From Symsagittifera roscoffensis (Eukaryota > Xenacoelomorpha > Acoela > Convolutidae), in contig NC_087066.1 in NCBI RefSeq assembly GCF_963678635.1, positions 56,500,312 through 56,564,311 on the forward strand: DNA of 64,000 nt. The letters are read 5' to 3'. Below the pieces are notes generated by a model that was not told the origin of the DNA, did no database searches, and saw only the letters and a program-made list of their open reading frames with translations. A program made the translations under genes and the position numbers. This document shows, piece by piece, positions 1 to 12,000 of the stretch. Positions within the stretch are counted from its first letter, which is position 1. Every line of letters starts with the position of its first letter.

Positions 1-852
1 AAAAAATCGAAAAAAAACTAGAAAATGCAGAAAAAACTGATATATCAAAATGAATAAAGCTACATGCAAACTAAAACATTAAAACAAAAACATGCAAAGA
101 CAAGACAAAATGCAATTAGCATCGGAAGAAAACTGAGCGAGCGGTAATAAAGTCGAAAATACCGTAGCCTTTAAGCCAAATTGATGACTCAGAAAAAAAT
201 TATTAAGTCCCCCTCACCCTCGAAAACGACACAATTTCTTTGCTCGTCAAACGACACAATAAGAGGCCAATATAATTTAGGCCGAAACCTGTTAAGCCGA
301 AAAAAGGAAAAGAAAAATAACAAAACAATGATATTTTGACAAATCGAGTTGGTGAAATCCCACCCAACCTAAAAAGCGAAAAATTTCGAATAGGACAGAT
401 ATTTAAAATGCTAGCATGCACAAAATATGTCTGTGCAGTAAATTTATTGATAACAGAGGCTTCCAAGAAATGAGTTTAGTAAGTCCTGTGAACAAATTCA
501 AATTTATTTACGGGAAAAAGTCTAGTACCCGATTGCAATACATTGCTACAGCAAGTATAAATAAACACTCAAATTCGATTTTTAAATTGTAATATTAGCA
601 CAGATTCCGTTTGAAAACAAGAGTAACTGGTTGCTGTGCAAAAAGAAGCACTGAAATTTCTGATCACAGTAGTCTATGCAAAGTCCAAACTTAAAGTTTT
701 AAACAGCATGTTTTTTGCTATTATTTAAAAAAATTCTACCTGTTATTTTCATAGGGTACGGGACAAAACTGAAATAAGATAACGCGACAAAAATAATTGG
801 TGAAAGTTTCTGAAACAAGAGGTCGTCGGAACAAAAAACACTCAATTCTCAC
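1..852. other. Intron 3 (partial) of the HSD17B4-like gene
   Basis: No exon is recognised here. The next expected HSD17B4 exon, which follows the residues GRI in the family, is not found on the minus strand and must lie left of the window. The stretch is AT-rich. Around 630-690 it carries a fragment beginning with the motif TTGCTGTGCAA and ending near a CACAGTAGTCTAT string. The same combination recurs near 2070 and 8339, so it belongs to a dispersed repeat. Confidence 0.6.
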
Positions 853-912
853 CTATGCGTCCAAATGATTTGATAGCAGTGTCCACTATCTTCTGGCCTT
901 CCTCCACCGAAT
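853..912 (-). CDS. HSD17B4: HSD17B4-like coding exon 3
   Basis: The acceptor is AATTAG|ATTCGG and the donor CATAG|GTGAG, giving a 60-nt exon. It encodes [20 protein letters not shown], which directly continues exon 2 in frame and matches the family. The following exon is outside the window. Confidence 0.85.
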
Positions 913-1426
913 CTAATTGAGAACACTTTTGAGAAGAGCAATTTGACAAGCTAGTTAATAACAAATTGGATTTTATTTGAATGGCAAATTAAGTGTTCAG
1001 TTGCGTGAAGTGTCTCACCGTAATTGGGCACTGCTTCTCCCCCTGATGCTCTGATTTCACTCACCACTCTGTCGGCTGGGTTGTTCGAACCCTGTTGACC
1101 TCTACCTCCCAATATATCCCCTCCATAGTCGTTCACTAAAGGTTGTTTTGAGCAAACAATTAATTTACCAGCAGAACAGAGCAATTTGTAAGAAATTTTT
1201 TTAAATTTAAACCACCTATTTTGGCAGTTATTGTAACAGAAAAACAACAAAAAAGCACTCGGTTTGAAAATTAGATCTGATTTTAGGCTATCATAATTAG
1301 AGTACCTACGACTTTGGCGCCCCTCTTGGCGAACAGGAGAGCATACTCCCTCCCTAGTCCATTGCCAGACCCAGTCACTACCACCACTCTGTTGCGGAAC
1401 AGATACTTGGCAGCCGAAGACATCAT
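853..1426 (-). CDS. HSD17B4: Peroxisomal multifunctional enzyme type 2 (17-beta-HSD4 / D-bifunctional protein), 5' coding exons, partial
   Basis: Family role: peroxisomal beta-oxidation, with an N-terminal short-chain dehydrogenase acting as (3R)-hydroxyacyl-CoA dehydrogenase, followed by hydratase and often SCP2 domains. Only the first ~99 residues are here. Three exons join cleanly in frame: 1426-1306, 1135-1019 and 912-853, with GT-AG introns. The product begins at one of two adjacent ATGs (1426 or 1423). It contains the Rossmann motif TGSGNGLG, then VVVNDYGGD (the acidic NAD-selecting end of beta2), then [21 protein letters not shown], and stops at SFGRI. These match the conserved order of HSD17B4. 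The dehydrogenase catalytic residues, hydratase and SCP2 regions lie beyond the left edge. A single-domain SDR (an HSDL2-type relative) is less likely because the NDYGGD and NYDSVEEG strings are typical of HSD17B4. Confidence 0.88.
1019..1135 (-). CDS. HSD17B4: HSD17B4-like coding exon 2
   Basis: The acceptor is TTTAG|TGAAC and the donor TACG|GTGAGA, giving 117 nt in phase 1 at both ends. It encodes the NDYGGD motif and a short Gly/Asn/Gln-rich insertion before [17 protein letters not shown]. The insertion is longer than in vertebrate HSD17B4. Confidence 0.87.
1306..1426 (-). CDS. HSD17B4: HSD17B4-like coding exon 1
   Basis: Encodes the start and the dinucleotide-binding TGxxxGxG motif. The donor reads CGTAG|GTACT on the minus strand (exon ends at 1306, phase 1), and the split valine codon is completed by the next exon. 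No other in-frame ATG is evident close upstream. Confidence 0.85.
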
Positions 1427-1762
1427 TAGACGCAATACAAGGGACAACTAAGTTTTATTGCGATAGAAATCAGAATATCATGCAATTTATCTGCAAGGAT
1501 TTCCATGTAAAGAGGTGAATAGTAACAAAACCGCAAATAATTTGAGACAAATAGCGAAGAATAACACGGTGGATTTTGATTCAAACAATGATTTAAAATT
1601 CATCTCGTCGGATTCCGCGAAGCGACAAATTGATTAAATAAAAATTATATTTCAAATACAAATTTTCGCAAATTTTCAAACTCACGTTTTGGCCAATTCT
1701 TGATCGCTCAGAAACAATTGGCCCAAAACAGTTTACATATCAATTGCTGTCAAAAAGACAAT

Positions 1763-3190
1763 GAGTTTTGAATTATTGAAATTACTCCAAAAACTAACTT
1801 TACTCGAGCAAAACTAAAATTAAGCGTGAATAAGCTTGCTCGCTCGCCTTACTCGTTCAAAATAAGACAAAAAAAACGCTTTTTCTCGACACTGTGAAAT
1901 TTTTAAATGTGGATCGAATCACGACTGAAAGGGCTTTCATTTGATATATCACTCAACCCAGTCCGATGATTATTTGCGGTACTGACTTTGCGTAGAAAAC
2001 AAAGTAAAACACACCCGAATAGAAAGTTCCTGTCCATTTTTCATAGTCGGAACAATAAGGTAAGCCAGTTGCTGTGCAATCAGCACAAAGCAACGACCAC
2101 AAAGATAAAAAACCATCTCAATTTTTTTTGGAATTGGGTTGCTCCTTGTTCGTGGTAAAATAGAAAAAATCTGAAGAAAAGCCAAAAGTTTAGACAGATT
2201 TGATAATAACAGTATATTAGCTTATTCGGCAACAGTTTTTCTCGAAAAATGAAACAAAAATTATTGTTTCAAAAATCAACAGAAAATTTTCTAAAATTGT
2301 TTGCAGGAAAAATTGTTGTTTTTGTTTGGCGCAGAAAAAATCTTCTTCTATTTTTACTGAAGTATAGATAAGTTTTCAGTCAGTACTTGAATTATAAGTG
2401 TCCGACTATTTCATGTAGTTTTATTAGATGTAGTTTCTCGCTTTACTCGCTCGAAAATTGAATAAAACTCAAAAAAATCGTAACGAGTTTTGAATTATTG
2501 AAATTACTCCAAAAACTAACTTTACTCGAGCAAAACTAAATTTAAGCATAAGCTTGCTCGCTCGCCTTACTCGTTTAAAATAAGACAAAAAAAATGCTTT
2601 TTCTCGACACTGTGAAATTTTTAAATGTGGATCGAATCACGACTGAAAGGGCCTTCATATGATATATCACTCAACCCAGTCCGATGATTATTTGCGGTAC
2701 TGACTTTGCATAGAAAACAAAGTAAAACACACCCGAATAGAAAGTTCCTGTCCATTTTTCATAGTCGGAACAATAAGGTAAGCCAGTTGCTGTGCAATTA
2801 GCACAAAGCAACGACCACAAAGATAAAAAACCATCTCAATTTTTTTTGGAATTGGGTTGCTCCTTGTTCGTGGTAAAATAGAAAAAATCTGAAGAAAAGC
2901 CAAAAGTTTAGACAGATTTGATAATAACAGTATATTAGCTTATTCGGCAACAGTTTTTCTCGAAAAATGAAACAAAAATTATTGTTTCAAAAATCAACAG
3001 AAAATTTTCTAAAATTGTTTGCAGGAAAAATTGTTGTTTTTGTTTGGCGCAGAAAAAATCTTCTTCTATTTTTACTGAAGTATAGATAAGTTTTCAGTCA
3101 GTACTTGAATTATAAGTATCCGACTATTTCATGTAGTTTTATTAGATGTAGTTTCTCGCTTTACTCGCTCGAAAATTGAATCAAGCTAAA
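1763..3190. repeat. Tandem duplication, period about 720 bp (two copies)
   Basis: Copy 1 (about 1763-2484) and copy 2 (about 2485-3190) are nearly identical. Both include GAGTTTTGAATTATTG, the TTTCTCGACACTGTG string and an embedded 71-codon minus-strand ORF (1970-2185 and 2688-2903) that differs at a single residue. The near identity implies a recent duplication. The small ORF has no recognisable domain and is most likely incidental. The block lies upstream of the HSD17B4-like start codon, so it may overlap that gene's promoter region. Confidence 0.9.
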
Positions 3191-3470
3191 AAAAAATCGT
3201 AACGTTTTTTTTCGATACGGGGAAAAATTTACGAATAAATTTTTAATAGCCTTCGAATCACGTTTTAAATTGCTTTATTATGAATATATCACTCGCCTCC
3301 TTTCGATTATTACTATTATTACTTTTTTGCGTGGAAACAAAAAAACTTAAGCACACCCGAAGACAAAAGTTGCTCCCTATTTTTCAAACGTCAGAGCAAA
3401 ACTATAAGCCGGTTGGTGCTCAACTAACGCAAAAATATCGACCAGAGATACTAGTGCACACAATTCCTAA
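3191..3470. repeat. Diverged third copy of the 720-bp repeat
   Basis: The string from about 3208 (a variant of TTTTCTCGACACTG) through the CGAATCACG, ATATATCACTC, CACACCCGAA and AAGCCGGTTG blocks follows the same order as in 1880-2070. It carries many substitutions and indels, so this copy is much older than the two adjacent ones. Confidence 0.65.
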
Positions 3471-5990
3471 AAAAAGTTTTCGTTTATTTTCAACTCTTTC
3501 TCCGTACAGAAAATTCAGTACCACAATTAAACGACAGATGACGTTGAGTGATATCAAAAAAATGCTTTCAATCGCGATTTAATTGATAATTAAAATTTAA
3601 CATAAATTTGTGTCGAGAGCAAGTTAGAAATTATTGTTTTTTAGCCGAATTCAGAGTGAAGATTCACTCCTTATTTTTAATTGCAATTTTATTGCAGTTA
3701 AAACTAAATTTGCCCTAAAATAACTTTTAATATAAGACTTTTCACTTTCTGTCTTAAGCTAGCTTTTAGTCATTTACCACAAGCACAAAAAACTATACAG
3801 AACAATTGATTTTTTTGTTCTTTTTTTGATGAAATAACTCAGGTTGGAACCTTCCATTCTCTTTGCACAGCACGCGGCTATTTTTTTTTCAACTTTTGAG
3901 CGGCTTTTTTTTAAATTTTGAAGATGTGTTATCAATTTACCACAGTTGCCAAACTGTAATTCCAACACACAAACGAAAAAGAAACGAGATGCATTATTCA
4001 GCTCTTTCACTCAAATAAATTGCCATATAACGAACTCCAGCTTCGCTTGTTCACTTTTCCATTTAAACTCAACCATTTCGAATAAAACGTTTTCCTCCAG
4101 AGAGAACTTCTGGTAAACACAGCCAAAGCTGCTCTCGCAAACACCAGCAACAAAAAGGGCAAAAAAAAAACAAAAAATTAAGTTTAAAAAACTTGTGATC
4201 TTGAAAAACCGAACACATTTTATGTTGCACCACAGGCAAATACTTAATTAGTCCACTAGACCACTGAGATCTAATAAATATCAAATTTTCACACAATCCT
4301 GAATAACAATTACCAGGCAGCAAAACATCCCTGGATTTACGCAAATCCAACATCAAATAATTATTTGTCAAAGATTAATTAGGAAAACAACGCAGATAAA
4401 AACTGCTGAAACAATTCTCTCGAAAGTCGTAAAGCAAAAAAAAATTTTTTTCCAACATTCAGAGGAACTTGATTACCAGCAGCATTGAAGCACGATATGA
4501 AAGCCACTTGACAGTAAATCAAGCTTTCAAATACTTCAATGATTTCGTCAGATAATCTGCTTACTGAAAAAAAAAACGCGCCCATTTCACAACACTTGAA
4601 AATTGGAAGCGTATAAATCTTTCTTATCAATTAATTCAAAATTTCAAAATATTTGCGCAGTTAAAACTGAAAATAAAAACAAAAGAACTTTTTTCTAATT
4701 GTTTCGGAAATTGATTTTGATCTTCAAACACTTTCGTTTAACAAAGACCCCAATATGTCGAAAATCATTAAGAACGTTAATGTTCATTTCAAAACATTTA
4801 CACAGAGGCGAAGTTGCACTTCGCATACACAAGCAAAAATATGACCGATAACGCCACTGGGAAAAACAGCATGAGTAAAACTTTGAGTCTACAAACTTTT
4901 TCAAGTGACGCACGCCCATTCTGACGCATTAGCAGTACCATTCATTGTGAAAAAAAAAGAAATTTACCAACTAACATGCCTCAATTTATAGAGCAGTAAT
5001 AACATGAAAAAATTAAATGTAATAAAAAAAATGAATGGCCCCCACACGCCATAATAAAAACAGAGTGATAAATTCGCCCCTAGTAACAAAACAATTATGG
5101 CAAATAAGCTTCCTTCAACCAACTTGGAACGATTTCTATGAAGGATTAAATCTCCGCTTACGCGTTAATAGCGCGAAATATATCGCGCGTTAATTGTCCC
5201 AAAGTGGCCAAAATGGCAATTTTTAAAACCCCATTATTTACGAAAAATGATCACAGGTGAAATATCTTTCCAAATTTAAGCTCAGGACAACAATACTTTT
5301 TGAATGATATATAAAAATCCCGTCAAAAATGGCTAGTTAAAAAGTCGAAATTTGTCTGAAAAAAAACCCACCGGAGCACAAATATTCCGTTACTTTCGAA
5401 AGTGGGAACAATAATAGTCAGCGTTAAAATCCTTAGCATTGGCTATACTTAAAAGTTGGTTATTGATCAAAATGATCACTTTCAAAATGAACACATTTTA
5501 TCGCAACAATATTTGCGTCGCAACAATATTTGCGACTTAGGTTGGAAAAGAAAAATTGTTCATACTCTAACACAAGCATTGCTTGTGTAAAAAGCCAGTT
5601 GGAAGTCTCAAGGAACATTTTAAACTACAGCCAGTTTAACATTTAACAGCCAGTTGAAAGTGTCAAGGAACTTTTCTAATAAACTTGAGAAAAAATCGCA
5701 CTTGAGAAAAGGTTGTTTCTTCCGCGGAGAAGTCCTATTTTATACTAGTCCCGCAATTAGTGTAATTTTGTACACGTAATTTAAACTTGAGGAGCATTAA
5801 AAAACTCATATCTACAACCGAGAAAAAAATATGTTGGCGTGAACAACTTAGTACTTCTCCTCAAACAAAAACCCGGAAACCACGCGACTTGAATAAGTGT
5901 CCTCACTTCGTTCAATGAGGTTCAAAAAAGTGTACTTTTGAAGATGCTAAGCTTAGCTTCACTTACACAAGCTAAAAACAATTTTCTTTA
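3471..5990. other. Intergenic, no gene recognised
   Basis: AT-rich sequence with short ORFs only and no recognisable protein similarity in either strand. Around 4800-4835 there is one copy of a dispersed motif (CAGAGGCGAAG followed by CTTCGCATACACAAGC). Near 5500-5530 a short direct repeat, CGCAACAATATTTGCG, occurs twice back to back. Confidence 0.6.
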
Positions 5991-7365
5991 AACGACACCA
6001 ATTTGGAAATTACCTAACTAGAGCTATAAATTTTGCAAAATATAGCTCGGAAAATAATTTAAAATCAACCTCTCCGCAAAAAAAAAATCACAGATCCACA
6101 CCTGGCTGAAAAACCCTTTGATGTGATTATTCATGCAAGGTATTCAAAGCAAAAAGATATGCCCTCAAAACGTTTTGATTTCGACGCAGAGGCGAAGCGA
6201 AGCTTCCGACCACTTTCTCTACTTCAAAAACATAGCATTGCAAGCTGCTATGCCAACAAAATCGAAGAAAAAGAAATAGAAAAAAATTGTGTGGGATGAT
6301 GTTCTATTTGAGACCAGACACGCTATCGCGGAGTTAAATAAATTTTTAAAAACATATTGAGCTCTGAGCTGCAATTAAGTCGACAAAATAATAACCTCCA
6401 GTTGAGCCGAAAGCAACATTTTTGTCACAAAAAACGACACCAATTTGGAAGTTACCTAACTAGAGCTATAAATTTTCAAAATATAGCTCGGAAAATGTTT
6501 CAAAATCAACCTCTCCGCAAAAAAAATCATAGATCCACGATCCAGACCTGGCTGAAAAACCTTTGATGTGATTATTCATGCAAGGTATTCAAAGCAAAAA
6601 GATATGCCATGAAAACATTTTAGATTTCAACGCAGAGGCGAAGCGAAGCTTCCTACAACTTTCTCTACTTCAAAAACATAGCATTGCAAGCAGCTATGCC
6701 AACAAAATCGAAGAAAAAGAAGTAAAAAAAATTGTGTGGGATGATGTTCTATTTGAGACCAGACACGCTATCGCGGAGTTAAATAAATTTTTAAAAACAT
6801 ATTGAGCTCTGAGCTGCAATTAAGTCGACAAATGAATAACCTCCAGTTGAGCCGAAAGCAAAATTTTTGTCATAAACGACACCAATTTGGAAATTACCTA
6901 ACTAGAGCTATAAATTTTCAAAATATAGCTCGGAAAATGTTTTAAAATCAACCTCTCCGCAAAAAAATCATAGATCCACGATCCAGACCTGGCTGAAAAA
7001 CCTTTGATGTGATTATTCATGCAAGGTATTCAAAGCAAAAAGATATGCCATGAAAACATTTTAGATTTCAACGCAGAGGCGAAGCGAAGCTTCCTACAAC
7101 TTTCTCTACTTCAAAAACATAGCATTGCAAGCTGCTACGCCAACAAAATCGAAGAAAAAGAAGTAAAAAAAATTGTGTGGGATGATGTTCTATTTGATAC
7201 CAGACACGCTATTGCGGAGTTAAATAAATTTTTTAAAACATATTGAGCTCTGAGCTGCAATTAAGTCGACAAAATAATAACCTCCAAATGAGCCGAAAGC
7301 AAAATTTTTGTCATAAAAAACGACACCAATTTGGAAATCACCTGACTAGAGCTATAAATTTTCAA
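5991..7365. repeat. Tandem repeat, period about 442-444 bp, three full copies plus a partial fourth
   Basis: Units start with AACGACACCAATTTGG at 5991, 6433, 6875 and 7319. Each unit contains the CAGAGGCGAAGCGAAGCTT string. In units 2 and 3 there is a 75-codon plus-strand ORF (6578-6805 and 7019-7246), with only a few residue differences between the copies. Unit 1 has the same region disrupted by frameshifts. This could be a local satellite or tandemly duplicated mobile-element remnant. The ORF shows no recognised domain. Confidence 0.92.
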
Positions 7366-8821
7366 AGTAACAAGATAAAAGTCAAACACGTTTTTTCATG
7401 CGATGGGAGTTTTTATTAATGGAGAGAACGTATTTCCGTCAAACATTTGAGCGTGATTTCAGTACCATATGAAGTGTCGTTCATTGACAGTTAAAAGTTT
7501 GTTCACCTTTTTGCTTCAACTATGCAATTTGAACGTGCACGCCACGATGCATTTAAATGTGCACGCCACTTACATAGCAAATCACTCAAAGCGCAACCTT
7601 ATGCAGAGTGTGAAAAATTGGGCAAATCCACTTTCTTTATCCATTTCAAAAAATAAAACATTGCCAACAGAAGAATTTGAATTAAGTCGAGTAATCAAAA
7701 TATATATGCTGTTAAATATATAAATTTATTCAAAGAGGGTTCAAATGAGCTATTAGGCAATTCTAGTTTGAGCCCTTTCATGGAAAGAGTGACCTGAATC
7801 GAAGCATAATTTGGGGAAATATTTTTAAAGAAGAAAATGTCTTTGATTTCTCTGTTCTCTCTTATGAAGTTTTTCAACCATCTTAACATGCTGATTGATT
7901 TTTGGAGGAGTGAACCTATCTAAGGTTGGAAAAAAGTAAAGGAAGCCGAAAAAATGGATTGAAATTTTTCAAAATTCGGAAAATGTGAATCACATTTAAA
8001 TTCTTTGAATTTCAAGAATTGTATATCATTGGAACTTTTCTCTTTAAGTTATCCCATTAGAGAAATCTGGATCAAAATGTAACTTTTAACATTCCGCTGG
8101 AATTCAGAAATTGAGGTCAAACTAGATTTCAGTCATGTGATCCCCAATCTCAGCAATTTGTTCCTCGGTAGTGGATTTGCCCTTCCTTTTAAAAAAATGA
8201 ACTGAACTTACAGAAATCAAACCGCGAAAAATGAAATTTGAGCGTGCAAAAATATTGAACATTTTTTTCCAGCAAAAAAACATCACGAGCTATATGAGCG
8301 TCTTCAGTTCGTTCTTACCCACTCAAAAACGAACCCGATTGCTGTGCAAGCAGCACAGAATGTTTCGATCACAGTTGTCTATATTTAGCAATAAAAAATA
8401 TAAAAATCGAAGAAAATCTTGTTTTGACTTTTTCCAATGTTTTGTAGTCGGCGATAAAAGTCTGCTTAATTGAGATGGCTATAGCAAAAATGACGTTAGA
8501 CAGCCACAGAATTAGATAGAAATTTTACTCTTTCACTCGTATGCCCCCCACTATTTCACTTTTCAATCGTTTAATTAGTTTGAAAAACCGGAAAATTCGG
8601 ACCCCTTTTTCTCGACACTGGGAATTTTTTAATGAAATTCTTTTGATATCCAAATAACAATCAACAAGGCCTCAATACGATACCACTCTTGTCCCTCCAT
8701 CTCATAGCTTCCTGCTCAATGGCAATGAAAAAAATATATTTTGAAAGTTCCATTAAGCACCAAAACCATACAAATAGCAAATACATAGCTATTTAAAATA
8801 AGCTAACATTGAATAAAAGTT
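7366..8821. other. Intergenic between the TARBP1-like stop and the repeat block, no gene recognised
   Basis: Only short ORFs without recognisable similarity. Near 8339-8370 the palindromic string TTGCTGTGCAAGCAGCACAG recurs from the family also seen near 631 and 2070. Near 8606 a TTTTTCTCGACACTGGGAA string is shared with the 720-bp repeat. The 3' UTR of the TARBP1-like gene must begin at 8821, but I see no clear AATAAA on the minus strand close by. Confidence 0.55.
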
Positions 8822-9042
8822 TTAGGCAGTGTGTACGTTCTGCTTCGAGTATTCCCATACAAGGAGTGATGCTGCAACGTGAACGTTGAGAGACCTGATG
8901 ATTCCTGCTTGTGGGATCTCCAGGTGAGTGGAGCAGAACTCTAGTAGATCACCAGGAACTCCGAACTTCTCATTGCCTAGAAGCACTGCAGACTTCTGGG
9001 GAAAAGTGTAAGATTGAAGAGGGATAGACTTGTTGCTTTGCT
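8822..9042 (-). CDS. TARBP1: TARBP1-like coding exon 4 (SPOUT knot and C terminus)
   Basis: The acceptor is TTTTTTCAG|AGCAAAG (exon starts at 9042), and the stop codon TAA lies at 8824-8822. It encodes LLGNEKFGVP and IPQAGIIRSLNVHVAASLLVWEY, the two strongest SpoU signature segments, including the conserved N-E and S-L-N residues of the cofactor pocket. Confidence 0.95.
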
Positions 9043-12000
9043 CTGAAAAAACACGCATATAGTAAGACAAGCAAAAAAAAATACGGATTTGAGCTTCAAG
9101 ATAGTGGACATATACAAATACTCTCATATGTTTTCCTTGCCCTTTATTCTACAAATTTTGTTACAAAAAACTTTTCAAATAAAACTTGAGGCGTTCTTCA
9201 CCTTCTGAATTCTTATAACTTTGGGGAAGAAAACTGACTACAAATGAATAAAGTTTAGATCTAGGAGTAGGAAAAGTAACCCGAATACTGAGTCACCTAG
9301 TGCAATGAGAGTGTATCCCTGTCCGATGAGTGATGTGAGGTATGGTCTCAGATGGAAACTCTTCACTTCCTCCATTGGGAGCCACTTGTGGGCAGTCACA
9401 CTCAGATTCACGAAATCCCCACTCATCTCACACGCCTTCACACTGTGCACCACCAATTTCTCCACACCCTAAAATAAACAATATATTTTTTTCGTTTCCC
9501 CCACAATTAAAAAGTTGCAATTTAAACTATTTTTCAAGTTTACAGGTAGCGGTGGGGTAGTGATTAAGAATTCTGCGAATTATGTTCACAACAGTGGTTC
9601 TCTGTTCGAATATGGGTCCTTTCATAGCCAACGGGCAGTTTGAAAAGTATAAATAAACTCAACGAAATAAATGAGTGAGCTCCAAAATCTTCTATGATTG
9701 GCGTTTTTTTTTGATAATTGGGTTACAGCAACCATATATTTCGCTTGGAATTCTTATTGAAAATGAGAGTCCACTTTTGAGATGAAATTGCGCGCCATTC
9801 CGCGTAATTTGGTGGCGTCCCTCATGACAGTGGGACCGAATTTTGGAAATTTTCTTTCAGTGATTGAGCCAATCAGAATTGAGTATTCAAAACAGACGCG
9901 AAGCAACACTTGCGATACAACACAAACATAAGAAAACGTCAAAAAAATTGAAAATAATGAAAAAAAAACGATGTGAACTAAAGACTTCGTATGTCTCGAT
10001 AAAAGATAACTAGGGGCCCAGCTAAAGCTGGAGGTAAGAGTTTGATATTTTTTGAATTTTTTATGCTGATGCGGGATTAAGTGTGTAACTTCAGAAATTG
10101 GATTTTGCCCAAAACCTTAATTGTTTCTCTGCAAAAATATGGGTCAAACATTCGCCCCACAGACTTTTTCGAATTCTGTAGACTGGTGTACAGAAAAAAA
10201 GACTAGAAGATTAAGCAGGTACACAAGGAAGTAGGCGGTCTTTCCATTTCTTTCCCTTCTTTGAGAGTCAGTAGTAGTTTTTGAGAAAATCAGCAAACTT
10301 TACAAAACGAAAAAATTTTCCAAAGCGTCTCAAAAAAAGGCAGACACCAGTTGATCCGACAAAAAAATGACGTAGAAAAAAATTAAGAAGTTTCAAGTCC
10401 TGAAACTGTAAAGAGCAATATTTTTAAGTACCATGATGCTTGCTTACAATTAAATAAAAACCCGTGGTGTGGCGCATAAGCCAACACATTTTGAACAGAC
10501 AAACGAAAGTCCGACAATTAATTTTTACCGGAAAATGTTTTGAATTCAGTACAAACCCCTGACTCAAACCCGACCTTAGGGTGCAAAAGCAACCGCATTA
10601 CCTCCAGGCTAAGTGGAAAAGAACCTCCTCGAAGATGTTAAGGTTCAATGATACAGCAAGTTCAATTTCTTGTAAGAAATGTTGTTTATGTGGAAAAAAG
10701 TCAAATTACCGATACCAAGACACTTGCAAGTATAAAAATCTCAAAGAAACCGCGAAAATCTCAAAGCAAGCGAATAAAACCAGGCCGTTAGAATTAATTT
10801 TAACCGACTAGAAAATTAGCAGATAGATGAATTTTCAAATATTGCGAAATCAAAATCGGGTATAGGAAAAAAGCCTATGACCAATTTTTAAAAAATAAAA
10901 AATAAAACAAAACTTTGTTGAGCTGCTATAGTTCATTTTCTATTAATAATGACTTGGGTTTAGTGCACAAGTCATTTAGTCAAAAGTAACGTCTAACAAT
11001 TCTGATTGGTTAAAGTTTTCCATCATTTTGTCCCTCCATCATAAGAATACCCCGTAATTTGTCTTCTTTATAGCAAATGAATGAATTGAACTGACAAGAA
11101 ATCAAAAATCAAACAGCTGAAAATCGAATTCGAGCGTGAATAATTTTTATTCAGTACATCCACTGACACATATCAACTCGATGATCTCGATGTTATAGCT
11201 TCTCTCTGGTATCTCATGAAACTCGTCCGAAACCTACCTGCACCTCAGCTGTGCGAGACAGTCCTCCAAGATTCGTCATCTTCTCCAACAAAGAAGCAAT
11301 CAGAATCAAGTTGCCCGGACGCTTAATCTCGTGCAAATTCTTATGTATTTTGACATCCATCAATTTTCGTTCCTTGGAAAACACAGCTGCTAAGTCTAAA
11401 TCAGCCACTGGTTTCAATTGAGACGTACATGATATATCTAATAAATCCAGACCGTTTTTCTTGTTTGGTTCTTTCGGTTTAGAGACTTTTTTCTCATTTG
11501 GTTTCAAGCCTTCAATTTCATCTTCAACTGCATACCTTTTAGTGATACACTTGTAAATATCGCTGAAAGATATCTTTTTTAAGTAATTTTCCTCGTGGCT
11601 ACTTCTTCTTTTAGAGAACAAATCTTCGTAGTAAGTCATCACATGTGCGTTCTTCTCAATGGCTAGTTTGAGTTTTTCGTGACACTTCCAGAAAGCAATC
11701 ATTTTGTCAATGAAAGAAAACTGAATCTCCAACCCAGTATTTAAGACAAGATTTTTGTTTTCAGGCGATGATTCTTCGGTGACCGTTTCCCAAATCCTTA
11801 TCAAAAAAGCTTGAGCAGATAAACGAATACTATTATGACTAACGGTCGCCCAGGAACTCAAAAAGGTGAATAAAGACTGCAAATTGTTGCTGATACTTTC
11901 AAAACAATTGAAATTTGATAGAAACAAATATTTGAAGCCAATTGAATGTATGATAGAGCACACAAATGTGGACGATTTTGCTTCCAGGTTCCGAAGTCCA

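Noticed and set aside
1970-2185. 71-codon minus-strand ORF conserved in two tandem copies (second copy 2688-2903)
   Set aside because: The whole 720-bp unit is nearly identical, so conservation of the ORF carries no information; no domain and no start context.
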